NCBI GenBank assembly: GCA_902803635.1
Contig: CADCQU010000076.1
Coordinates: 1-7,266 of the forward strand
Reading direction: 5' to 3'
From: an uncultured Lachnospiraceae bacterium
GTDB lineage: Bacteria > Bacillota > Clostridia > Lachnospirales > Lachnospiraceae
DNA: 7,266 nt
Below the pieces are notes generated by a model, which searched no databases, was not told where the DNA came from, and saw only the letters and a program-made list of their open reading frames with translations. The translations under genes were made by a program, and so were the position numbers. Numbering within the stretch: position 1 is the stretch's first letter; each line of letters starts with the position of its first letter. This document shows, piece by piece, positions 1 through 6,148 of the stretch.

Positions 1-410
1 CTGTTGGCCGTCCCATAGTAATGGCAAAGGGCCGATTTCTCGGAGAAATACCGCAGGACGATGGGCTTTATAGCCTCCCATTCCTCCGTCTTCCGATACA
101 CGATGGGAGAATTCGCCCACTCCATCACGTTCGGATTTCCCTTGCCAAAGGCCAGCAGTGCCTTCTTCAAATCCCAACCGTTGATGTCCAGCACCTCGTC
201 CAGCTGCCACTCGATCACGTCCTTCATGGGATCCACGCGAAGATACTCCTCCGGTCGGTGCATGTAGATGAACCGCACGTCATAATCGCTGTCCGGGGAC
301 GCGAAGCCCCACGCCCTGCTGCCAGATTCCACGGCAAGCAGAATCATGACCGCATGCCTTTTTTCAATCGCGTCCAGATTTTCCTGAATTTCCCTCTGAA
401 TATCTCTCAT
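1..410 (-). CDS. RlaP/COG3541-type nucleotidyltransferase, N-terminal part (runs off the left edge)
   Basis: The reading frame opens at an ATG (410-408) behind a GAGGCGG ribosome binding site and stays open for 136 codons to the window edge, so the C-terminus is missing. Residues 29-46 hold the polymerase-beta nucleotidyltransferase signature: the G30-S31 pair in ESGSRAWGF, then SDYDVRFIY with D42 and D44 as likely metal ligands. A segment around 75-105 (DINGWDLKKAL, then GNPNVMEW) is typical of the RlaP-type family (COG3541, linked to RNA repair). The reaction would be NMP transfer from an NTP; the acceptor is unknown. It follows another family member (480-1499) on the same strand, so the two are probably co-transcribed. 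Family call is confident; biological role is not known. Confidence 0.85.
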   Translation of the reverse strand, partial: MRDIQREIQENLDAIEKRHAVMILLAVESGSRAWGFASPDSDYDVRFIYMHRPEEYLRVDPMKDVIEWQLDEVLDINGWDLKKALLAFGKGNPNVMEWANSPIVYRKTEEWEAIKPIVLRYFSEKSALCHYYGTAN

Positions 411-423
411 AAACCGCCTCCCA

Positions 424-480
424 TCACGGCACTACGCGGGATACACTTTTCAGCGATTTCCTTATGCACGTGTCTCTCAT
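424..480 (-). other. Candidate 18-codon micro-ORF or frameshifted gene tail between the nucleotidyltransferases
   Basis: An ATG overlaps the TGA of the 480-1499 gene (TGATG) and opens an 18-codon frame ending in TGA at 426-424. A second frame over the same bases continues gene-like from the upstream gene if one G is removed, and ends as TTATGA on the start of the downstream gene. The second reading looks more like protein (FDERHVHKEIAEK) and gives a normal ATGA coupling. I think a true micro-peptide is the less likely of the two. Confidence 0.25.
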
Positions 481-1499
481 CAAATCTCCCCCATCACAAC
501 ACGGCGGTTGACCGACTCCACGAAGCGTTCCACCGGTTCCATGTCTGGGTTGTCCGGAAGCCTGCTGCCTTTCTCCGCCTCCAGAAACCTGCGCTCGTAA
601 TCCGTCACAATCTCATAGAATTCCGGAACCAGGACATTTTCCTTCATGAACTCGCCGCCGCGAATGCTCCGCAGCAAATGCAGATCGCCTTCGGATCTGT
701 GCGTGCGGATCTCCCCTCTCTCCAGGATATCGATTCCCATCATAAAGAGCCGTACCAAATGCATGGCGTGCTTATTCAAATGGTTGTCGTCCTTCTTGTG
801 GTTCCGTTTGCCAATCCTGTCATAATCCCGGACCACCGTGTGCAGGCTGTTCATCAGCTCGTTATAGTATCGAAGCGGGTAATGCCGGAAGGACGCGTCA
901 AGGAAGATTTCCGTCTCCAGCCCTTCCGTCTCCGCCGTGTCAATATACAGTTTCGCGTTTGTCTTCAGCGGGTCGTTATGCCGCCGGTTAAAATCCTCCA
1001 GAGCGTGCCGGACCGAGCGCAGGATGTGCTCCTCCCTGGAGGGCTGCGGGAGCGTATCCCTCGCGATGGCGTTCTGTAGCCTCCGCAGCTGCGCGTCCGC
1101 GTAATGTCCGAAGGAGGCGGCCGCCCTCTTCGAGAGGAAAAGGCTCCGGTGGTCCAGAAGCTCCTGCCCGAGTGCGGACCGGATCACATATTGGTCGTCG
1201 TCCAGCCCCAGAATCTCAATCGTATTGGGGTTGCAGTGCAGAAGGAGGGAAACAAGCTTGTTAAAACCGTAGACAACCGTGTCCGTTCCCCTATTCTCAT
1301 ATTGGTCAAAGGCCGTCAGGCCGATAAGGTCAGACGGGAGATTTAACGTAACGCCCCGAAAATCAATGTCGCTCCCCTCTCGGTTCGTCCCGTACCCATA
1401 GCTCCCGCTCACGCCAAGAAGCATAATCCGCTCCCCCAGCCGCGGGTTCGTCCGAAGAAAAGCATATTCCGGCGTATCCAGCAAAGCCCTGAAATCCAT
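480..1499 (-). CDS. RlaP/COG3541-like nucleotidyltransferase, second copy
   Basis: A 339-residue protein whose ATG follows a GGAGGGGAGGG ribosome binding site. The nucleotidyltransferase core is near the N-terminus: GVSGSYGYGT (G32-S33) and GSDIDFRG with D44 and D46 as likely metal-binding acids. D73 and the stretch HCNPNTIEIL (about 88-97) match the family layout also seen in the next gene. A basic, helical C-terminal half (about 120-320) would be the accessory domain. It lies 22 bases after the deaminase gene and 69 bases before the next nucleotidyltransferase. Its stop sits right after a run of five Gs. One fewer G would extend it 25 codons to an ATGA overlap with the downstream start, so the annotated C-terminus may be a frameshift product. 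The substrate cannot be told from sequence; tRNA or RNA end modification is a family-based guess. Confidence 0.85.
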   Translation of the reverse strand: MDFRALLDTPEYAFLRTNPRLGERIMLLGVSGSYGYGTNREGSDIDFRGVTLNLPSDLIGLTAFDQYENRGTDTVVYGFNKLVSLLLHCNPNTIEILGLDDDQYVIRSALGQELLDHRSLFLSKRAAASFGHYADAQLRRLQNAIARDTLPQPSREEHILRSVRHALEDFNRRHNDPLKTNAKLYIDTAETEGLETEIFLDASFRHYPLRYYNELMNSLHTVVRDYDRIGKRNHKKDDNHLNKHAMHLVRLFMMGIDILERGEIRTHRSEGDLHLLRSIRGGEFMKENVLVPEFYEIVTDYERRFLEAEKGSRLPDNPDMEPVERFVESVNRRVVMGEI

Positions 1500-1521
1500 A
1501 CCCTCCCCTCCATCGTCGAAT

Positions 1522-2145
1522 CTAATAAATTACATGCTCCGTATCCATGTATTCTTCAAATAATTTCAAACATGCGTCCCGGTCCATCTCAGACAGATAA
1601 TCATCCTCATTGTCTCTTCCGCCTAACTCTTCATCCATTGTCTCATCCCGAAAACCAATACTCGAATTATCTTCAAGGGTGCATCCATAATATACATGCT
1701 CGATATTCGCCCATTTCGACGCGGCAAGACACATCGTGCAGGGTTCCCCTGTTGTATATAAAACGCAGCCCGAAAGATCATAAGACCCTGTGCTCTTCTC
1801 TGCATCTCGAATAGCTTCCATCTCGCCGTGGCAGGTGGAATCATTATTTGCCAGCACTCGATTATGTCCGTACCCGATCACCTGGCCATCCTTTACGATC
1901 ACACTCCCAAAAGGACCGCCATCTCCATTATAAATTCCGTCTCTCGCATCATCGATAGCCATCTGCATATAAGCATTCTCTGCCTGATAATCAGCAGTTG
2001 GCGGCTTCACCCTGCCGGAGCCGGAGCATCCCGCTGCCAAGAATACGATAGCAATCATGATTACAAATGGAAGCAAGACACACCTGCATGCTTTCGGATT
2101 TCGATTACTTTTCTCGCGCAAGAGCCCTTTCCTATAAGATTGCAT
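1522..2145 (-). CDS. Lipoprotein guanine-deaminase-like (CMP/dCMP-deaminase superfamily) enzyme
   Basis: A 207-residue protein. I chose the ATG at 2145 because an AGGAAGGAG site lies about 10 bases upstream; a GTG 22 codons earlier has no ribosome binding site and would spoil the signal peptide. Residues 18-40 are a basic then hydrophobic leader ending in the lipobox LAAGC (C40), predicting export and lipid anchoring. Residues about 52-207 are a zinc deaminase domain: GGPFGSVIVKDG, then CHGEMEAI with H106 as zinc ligand and E108 as proton shuttle, then GEPCTMC with C136 and C139. The later IGFRDE motif and the terminal tyrosine resemble Bacillus GuaD (guanine to xanthine), so purine deamination is the best guess. 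GuaD itself is cytoplasmic with no leader. The gene starts 26 bases after the remnant at 2172-2534 and precedes the nucleotidyltransferases by 22 bases. Confidence 0.85.
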   Translation of the reverse strand: MQSYRKGLLREKSNRNPKACRCVLLPFVIMIAIVFLAAGCSGSGRVKPPTADYQAENAYMQMAIDDARDGIYNGDGGPFGSVIVKDGQVIGYGHNRVLANNDSTCHGEMEAIRDAEKSTGSYDLSGCVLYTTGEPCTMCLAASKWANIEHVYYGCTLEDNSSIGFRDETMDEELGGRDNEDDYLSEMDRDACLKLFEEYMDTEHVIY

Positions 2146-2171
2146 TTTATGATTGCTCCTTCCTACAGTTC

Positions 2172-2534
2172 TCACAGACAGAGCGTCTTCACGGCTCTGA
2201 CCCTCGACCACGACGAATAGTACTTCACCCCGTCAATCATCATATAGGTACGCACTTCGACGTAAATGCGAACTCAAGCGCCTCCGCGAGCCTGAGCGTG
2301 AATATCCATTGTCCCGTGGCATTCCGTATTGTGCTTCACATCGGCATGCATGTCGTCGATCGTAGCCCCCTCCGTCTCATCGATATGAAAAACGATGACA
2401 GGAAGGCTCGGTTGTTCGATCAAATCAATCTCGTCCTCCGCATACGCCGCGTCCTTTGGTATTAAAAGCATCAAAAGCATCAGCAGCAGTGCCGCTGCCA
2501 TTCCCGCAACCATCGGCCTTTTTCCTCTGGGCAT
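2172..2534 (-). pseudogene. Remnant of a secreted protein: signal peptide, in-frame TGA, fibronectin-III-like tail
   Basis: The ATG at 2534 has an AGAGGAG site seven bases upstream. The first 86 codons give a signal peptide (basic MPRGKRP, hydrophobic MAAALLLMLLMLLI, cleavage near AYA-ED) and a short acidic segment with a KHNTECHGTMDI motif. A TGA stops it at 2276-2274. The same frame then continues 33 more codons to a second TGA (2174-2172), reading VRIYVEVRTYMMIDG, then VKYYSSWSRV. That is the last strands of a bacterial fibronectin type III domain as found at the ends of Firmicute surface proteins. I infer a large secreted gene reduced by internal deletion to its two ends. The N-terminal motif recalls secreted CotH-like proteins of Clostridia, but this is weak. 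A live 86-residue secreted peptide, or TGA recoding, cannot be excluded. Confidence 0.65.
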
Positions 2535-2599
2535 CTTCTTTCTCCTCTTTTTTGTTCTTGTCCTTCGCCAAAGTCCCGTGCAACCCACGCTGCTTATCG

Positions 2600-2619
2600 A
2601 AAAGTCCCGCACAAGGGAC
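2600..2619 (-). terminator. Weak possible terminator after the histidine kinase
   Basis: On the minus strand GTCCC and GGGAC flank a six-base loop and are followed by TTTTC. The stem is only five pairs, so termination is doubtful. It lies about 33 bases past the kinase stop. A related CGGGACTTT recurs about 34 bases further on without a stem. Confidence 0.3.
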
Positions 2620-2651
2620 GGCTGATCGGGCTGAACTTCCGCTTCTCCGGC

Positions 2652-4136
2652 TTAGCTTTCTGCTGCATTCTGGAAATGCCACCGCAGACTCTTGAACAGA
2701 AGTTCTGTGTCTACGGGTTTCGCGAGATGCTCATTCATTCCTGCCTCCAGAGAATTCCTGACATCCTCCTCGAAGGCATTTGCAGTCAGTGCCAGAATCG
2801 GTACCGTCTTTGCGTCCGCCCGTTCCAAAGAACGGATCGTGCGGGCCGCCTCCAGCCCATCCATGACGGGCATACGAAGATCCATCAGTATTGCATCATA
2901 GGTGTGTTCAGGTTTCTCGGAAAACATGTCTACGGCGATTTTTCCGTTCTCAGCCCAGTCAGAGGTCATTCCCTCTATTTCCAGAAGATCCGCGACAATC
3001 TCCGCATTCATTTCCATGTCCTCGGCAATTAAAATGTGCTTCCCCTGGAGGATATCGGTTTCTTCCAGCAGCTCTTCCTGTGTAACATCACCCATTTTTC
3101 GGTCAGAGGCGTGAAGGGTTACCGTAATGGCAAAGACGCTCCCGACGCCTTTTTCACTGGCCACGGTTATACTGCCCTGCATGAGCTCGACTATCTTGTT
3201 GCTTACGGCCAGGCTTAAACCACTGCCGCCGAACTGGGTCGTGCTGCTGTTGTCAACCTGCGCGAAGGGGAAGAACAGATTCGGCAGGAACTCTTTATCC
3301 ATGCCAATCCCGGTATCCCGGACCGTAAAGCGAAGAACACGCTCATCTCCCCGGGCTTCCACCTGCTCCGTTGTAAATGCTACCGTCCCCGGCGGGATCG
3401 TATACTTTGTCGCATTATCAAGAACATTGATCAATACTCTTTTTACCTTCAGTTTATCGCCAACATAGTAGTCATCAATATCACCCTCGATGCTGCTCTG
3501 GAATTCCAGTCCTTTCTCGGTGCAATTATTTCGGATAATCGTATTGACCAAATCAAGCGTCTCATGAAGGGAGAACGTATCCTCATCCAGCTCTAATTTC
3601 CCTTCACCGAACTGATTCAAGTCGAGGATATTATTGATCAGCTCCAAAAGATGATGTGCGCTGATGTCGATCCGACAGACCTGCTCGTGAGCCTCCTGCG
3701 GCAGAGCATCATTTCTGATAAGGAGCGCATCCAGACCAATGATTGCATTCAGAGGCGTCCGCATCTCATGGCTCATGCTGGAAAGAAACTCATTTTTCAT
3801 CCTGCTGCTGTATTCCATTGCCTCCATGTGGGCTTCCAGATGCTCCTGTTTCTGTATTTGATCCGCGATCTTTCTCAGAACAATAAAAATAATAAGAACA
3901 AATATGCTGCCGCCAAAGAGAATCCCTGAGACAACCAGATCCGGTTCTCCTAAAAAACCGACGATCAGATAGCCAATCAGAAACATTACAAGAAGAACCA
4001 CCGGAATATACAGGACCAGCTGGCCTTTTCCCCATCTTTCCTTTAGCCGCCGTATGAAAAAGGCATAGCAGATCACGTTATATACCATCAGCAAACTTCC
4101 GACGTATACCATTCCGCGCGTCAAGAATTCAATCAC
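2652..4136 (-). CDS. Membrane-bound hybrid sensor histidine kinase with C-terminal receiver domain
   Basis: I start at GTG 4136 because GGAGAGGAGGGAG lies just upstream; an ATG 54 codons earlier is inside the promoter region. The product is 494 residues. Three membrane helices (about 8-28, 38-63, 66-90) with almost no extracytoplasmic loop lead into a coiled-coil linker (about 90-118). The HisKA domain has phosphoacceptor H123 in SHEMRTP. The ATPase domain has an N-box with N237/N241, DTGIGM (274-279) and a glycine-rich GGSGLSLA (303-310). The receiver (about 366-485) has E372/D373, phosphoacceptor D419 in LMDLRMPVMDG, T451 and K473. All catalytic residues are present. There is no PAS, HAMP or HPt domain, so the signal is probably sensed in the membrane, and phosphate must pass to an HPt protein encoded elsewhere. 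No response regulator is adjacent: an orphan kinase. It has its own promoter near 4245. Confidence 0.95.
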   Translation of the reverse strand: MIEFLTRGMVYVGSLLMVYNVICYAFFIRRLKERWGKGQLVLYIPVVLLVMFLIGYLIVGFLGEPDLVVSGILFGGSIFVLIIFIVLRKIADQIQKQEHLEAHMEAMEYSSRMKNEFLSSMSHEMRTPLNAIIGLDALLIRNDALPQEAHEQVCRIDISAHHLLELINNILDLNQFGEGKLELDEDTFSLHETLDLVNTIIRNNCTEKGLEFQSSIEGDIDDYYVGDKLKVKRVLINVLDNATKYTIPPGTVAFTTEQVEARGDERVLRFTVRDTGIGMDKEFLPNLFFPFAQVDNSSTTQFGGSGLSLAVSNKIVELMQGSITVASEKGVGSVFAITVTLHASDRKMGDVTQEELLEETDILQGKHILIAEDMEMNAEIVADLLEIEGMTSDWAENGKIAVDMFSEKPEHTYDAILMDLRMPVMDGLEAARTIRSLERADAKTVPILALTANAFEEDVRNSLEAGMNEHLAKPVDTELLFKSLRWHFQNAAES

Positions 4137-4244
4137 GATGCTCCCTCCTCTCCGATTATCGAGACCAATGCCGCAGCCTGTCACAAAACAAATCCCTTTC
4201 GCTATCCTGTCATCGCCTGTCTGTTGCGGGAACATGTCAATAAG

Positions 4245-4271
4245 ATTATAGCATAAAATAATAAGGAGATG
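4245..4271 (-). promoter_or_regulatory. Promoter of the histidine kinase gene (extended -10)
   Basis: On the minus strand TGCTATAAT is a perfect extended -10 (hexamer 4245-4250). The best -35-like hexamer is GTGGCA with a long 19-base spacer, so the extended -10 probably carries most of the strength. The predicted transcript has a leader of about 100 bases before the GTG. The -35 region lies in the downstream arm of the upstream gene's terminator hairpin. Confidence 0.6.
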
Positions 4272-4298
4272 CCACACTTGAATGTAGCAACTCCTCAT
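4254..4298 (-). terminator. Terminator hairpin after the MscS channel gene
   Basis: On the minus strand ATGAGGAGTTGCTACA pairs with TGTGGCATCTCCTTAT around a TTCAAG loop: a 16-position stem with one T-T mismatch and two G-U pairs. It is followed by a broken T-rich run (TATTTTAT). It begins 42 bases past the channel's stop. The T-run is imperfect, so efficiency is uncertain. Confidence 0.55.
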
Positions 4299-4340
4299 CC
4301 TTTAGGCATTGATTGTTACAGTTCAGCACTCCCGCTGTTT

Positions 4341-5186
4341 TTATTCATGATTATCAGATTTGCTTCTTTCTTCGTTTACTACAATATGCAAATACGGAAT
4401 CTCAATGTTATTTGCAAGCAATGCTTCCCTCACACGGGTATTGACATCATCCTTTACGTTTTCCGTCGGATTGCCGCTGTCATAGTAAACGGTCACGCAC
4501 ATGATCAGCGCGCTGTCCGCAAATTCCATAAAGCGCACCGGCGGATATGCCTCCACCCCGTTTTTCTGTTTGATCGGTTTCGTAAGGGGACTGTCCTCAA
4601 TCTCCTTCGCGATTATCCTCTTCACAAGCTCCATATCACTGTAATATCCTACCGGAAAACGAAAAGTAATGGCCCGGTCCTCCCGAAGATAACTGTAGTT
4701 GATGATCCGCATGGTATTCAGCTTGCTGTTCGGCACAACATGTTTAAGCGTATCCACCCCCGCGAGCACAACGTGGCGCGGCGTCATACCCTCCACCACC
4801 CCAACGGTTCCATCCTCCAGCTCAATCCGGTTTCCGACTTCAAACGGTTTGTTCACACTGATCATCAGTCCGCCCAGTACATCCTTGATGACATCCTGCG
4901 CCGCAAAAGTCAGCACCGCAGTGGTGATGGCCGTTCCTCCCAGGATCGTCCTCCAGATGGATTCAAGGCCGAAATACGAAGAAACCGCCACGACACCACA
5001 GCCAACAACGATCACTACGTCAAGCACACGTTTAAAAAACATCACGTACAGTCCGTTGTTCTTTTCCCGCATTTTCCTGAAAATGTATTTGTTCAGCTTC
5101 AGCAGCAGCCAGGCAACCAGCACGACGACAGCGATGTCAATGACGATACCCATAATATTCCATTCATTCTCTGCGTTTTGTTTCAT
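4341..5186 (-). CDS. MscS-family small-conductance mechanosensitive channel
   Basis: A 281-residue membrane protein. I chose ATG 5186 (MKQNAENE), eight bases after GGAGG, rather than an ATG 12 codons upstream that lacks a site. Helices TM1 (about 11-31) and TM2 (about 54-72) precede the pore-lining TM3 (about 81-113), which carries GGTAITTAVLTF and then AAQDVIKDVLGG, the conserved MscS Q-I-x-D pattern. The beta domain follows with FEVGNRIELEDGTVG and the VPNSKL motif (about 151-156), then a mixed alpha-beta C-terminal vestibule domain. Length matches E. coli MscS (about 286). Function: opening under membrane tension to release solutes on osmotic downshift. It appears to be monocistronic, with a terminator-like hairpin between it and the kinase. 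Confidence 0.95.
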   Translation of the reverse strand: MKQNAENEWNIMGIVIDIAVVVLVAWLLLKLNKYIFRKMREKNNGLYVMFFKRVLDVVIVVGCGVVAVSSYFGLESIWRTILGGTAITTAVLTFAAQDVIKDVLGGLMISVNKPFEVGNRIELEDGTVGVVEGMTPRHVVLAGVDTLKHVVPNSKLNTMRIINYSYLREDRAITFRFPVGYYSDMELVKRIIAKEIEDSPLTKPIKQKNGVEAYPPVRFMEFADSALIMCVTVYYDSGNPTENVKDDVNTRVREALLANNIEIPYLHIVVNEERSKSDNHE

Positions 5187-5274
5187 TACGTCACCCTCCA
5201 TTTGTCTGACAACTTCAAACAAACTTTTTTGATACCAATTCTCTTCAAATTACGATGCCGAAAACACATCACCC

Positions 5275-5508
5275 TCACTCCACTTCTGCGGCCTGCCCCC
5301 TGAGGATCAGTTCCCTTACACTGTCGTCGCATTCAAATCGCCCTTCATTGAAGGCCCTCACAATGAATACACCATTGCACACGGAAGATGTAAGGAAGCC
5401 ATCACAACGGGACAGTATGTACAAAGCATAAAAATAATTAACTGTTGTATCCGTCACTCTGTCATCAAACTCTTCCTCCCTGTAAATTTCTTTCTCAAGG
5501 TCACTAGC
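5275..5508 (-). pseudogene. Frameshifted C-terminal remnant of an unrecognised protein
   Basis: This frame is open for 77 codons and reads like protein (SDLEKEIYREEEFDD, then YALYILSRCDGFLTS). It has no proper start: only an internal GTG at 5457 without a good site, and a TGA in the same frame just upstream at 5511-5509. The preceding codons in another frame (INGYELV, about 5522-5502) join naturally onto SDLEKEIY, implying a frameshift near 5503. The pattern of a conserved cysteine-glycine turn followed by FNEGRFE recalls tails of Clostridial glycan-synthesis proteins, but I cannot name the family. Probably a decayed gene end. Confidence 0.4.
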
Positions 5509-5565
5509 TCATAGCCGTTGATTTGAAAACACGCCTGCCTGCCGTTCCGGGCAGATGTCCCCTTC

Positions 5566-5574
5566 ATTATAACA
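5566..5574 (-). promoter_or_regulatory. Isolated extended -10 promoter element
   Basis: TGTTATAAT on the minus strand is a perfect extended -10, but the 17-base-spaced -35 position (TTTCGA) is poor. A 10-bp palindrome GTTTCGAAAC (5586-5595) overlaps that position and could be an operator. Downstream is only the frameshifted remnant at 5275-5508. The rest of 5509-5661 shows no gene. Confidence 0.35.
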
Positions 5575-5661
5575 CGAAGACAAATGTTTCGAAACGAAAA
5601 CCTTCTATATAAATATACAAATGCAAGCCTCTTTCTCGTGTCCTTCCCAAAAAAAGAAAGC

Positions 5662-5702
5662 CCGGAGAGGCATGCAAATGCCATGCTTCTCCGGACGTTT
5701 TT
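5662..5702. terminator. Strong terminator hairpin, T-rich on both sides
   Basis: A 13-bp stem (5662-5674 with 5682-5694, one G-U pair) encloses a seven-base loop. On the minus strand it is followed by CTTTCTTTTTTT, ideal for ending the HMA/methyltransferase transcript. On the plus strand ACGTTTTTA follows, so it may also block transcription the other way, although no plus-strand gene is visible. Confidence 0.85.
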
Positions 5703-5769
5703 ACTGCCGAAAACGGAAACCCACAAACAGCCGCTTTCCGTTGTCCTGCACCGTAAAGACGGTTTTATC
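5701..5769 (-). pseudogene. 22-codon orphan gene tail next to the terminator
   Basis: The frame reads DKTVFTVQDNG, then KRLFVGFRFRQ and a TAA at 5703-5701, seven bases before the terminator stem. A TAG precedes it in frame and no start is possible. It looks like the last beta strands of a lost protein. It is not in frame with the methyltransferase head just upstream. Family unknown. Confidence 0.3.
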
Positions 5770-5791
5770 CTAATTTTACGAATTTTTTATC

Positions 5792-5932
5792 TTACCTGAT
5801 ACCAATGTTCAAAGCCTCCATTCCCCAATCAGCCAGTTTCGCATGACCGCTGTTCATGCCGTTTACCATCAGCTTCCCGAGGAGGCCTTCCGGTTTTCGC
5901 GTCTGGTTACAAAAATCCTTGAACAATCCCAT
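5792..5932 (-). pseudogene. Truncated class I SAM-dependent methyltransferase (N-terminus only)
   Basis: The ATG at 5932 follows GAGGCGGG at normal spacing, and the frame starts eight bases after the preceding remnant's stop. It encodes 46 residues and ends in TAA at 5794-5792. The segments MGLFKDFCNQTRKPEG and GMNSGHAKLADWGM match, from memory, the conserved start of a family of gut-Firmicute methyltransferases of about 200 residues. The glycine-rich SAM-binding motif would begin directly after the point where this copy stops. The catalytic domain is therefore missing and the product should be inactive. The start signals are still intact, so it may be translated. Confidence 0.65.
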
Positions 5933-5940
5933 TTCCCGCC

Positions 5941-6148
5941 TCACTTTCTTCCGATGAGCAAAGCCGAGCCGGAAAGAGCCATCCAGGATGCCTCTTTCCT
6001 TGTCATGAACTTGCCATCCGCTGTGTCGATCAGCTCGACGCTTTCATAGCCCAGATTCCGGAGCTTCTTCATCATAGTCCAGCGAATCGCAGATTCGCTT
6101 TGTCTCCAGGGCGGAGAACAGCTCCGGGTACCACTCAGAACACCGTTT
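5941..6148 (-). pseudogene. C-terminal remnant of a class I SAM-dependent methyltransferase, frameshifted
   Basis: Two frames carry pieces. From the HMA stop to about 6065 one frame reads SEWYPELFSALETKRICDS, then LDYDE. From 6075 the next frame reads MMKKLRNLGYESVELIDT, then GKFMTRKEASWMALSGS and the end LLIGRK with TGA at 5943-5941. Together they resemble the last 70 residues of a small SAM methyltransferase (LG-Y-VELIDT, GKFMT, LLIGRK are typical tail motifs). The switch occurs at GATGAAGAAG, a repeat prone to slippage. The SAM-binding half is absent, apparently deleted up to the preceding gene's stop codon. Assignment rests on motif memory. Confidence 0.5.

Noticed and set aside
21..1079. 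Long plus-strand open frame opposite the two nucleotidyltransferase genes
   Set aside because: It is the mirror of two well-supported minus-strand genes, spans their junction, has no ribosome binding site and no recognisable motif.
480..2145. A nucleotidyltransferase-deaminase conflict system
   Set aside because: The deaminase carries an export signal, so it would be separated from the cytoplasmic nucleotidyltransferases; adjacency alone is not enough.
2067..2465. Plus-strand frame across the remnant and the deaminase leader
   Set aside because: The minus strand has correct start signals, a signal peptide and domain motifs; the plus frame has none.
4137..4238. Possible riboswitch in the roughly 100-base kinase leader (repeated GACAGG)
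   Set aside because: Short repeats only; I could not build a conserved aptamer core of any known class.
4269..5303. 344-codon plus-strand frame opposite the MscS gene
   Set aside because: His/Pro/Arg-rich shadow of a clear MscS coding sequence, with no domain or start signal.
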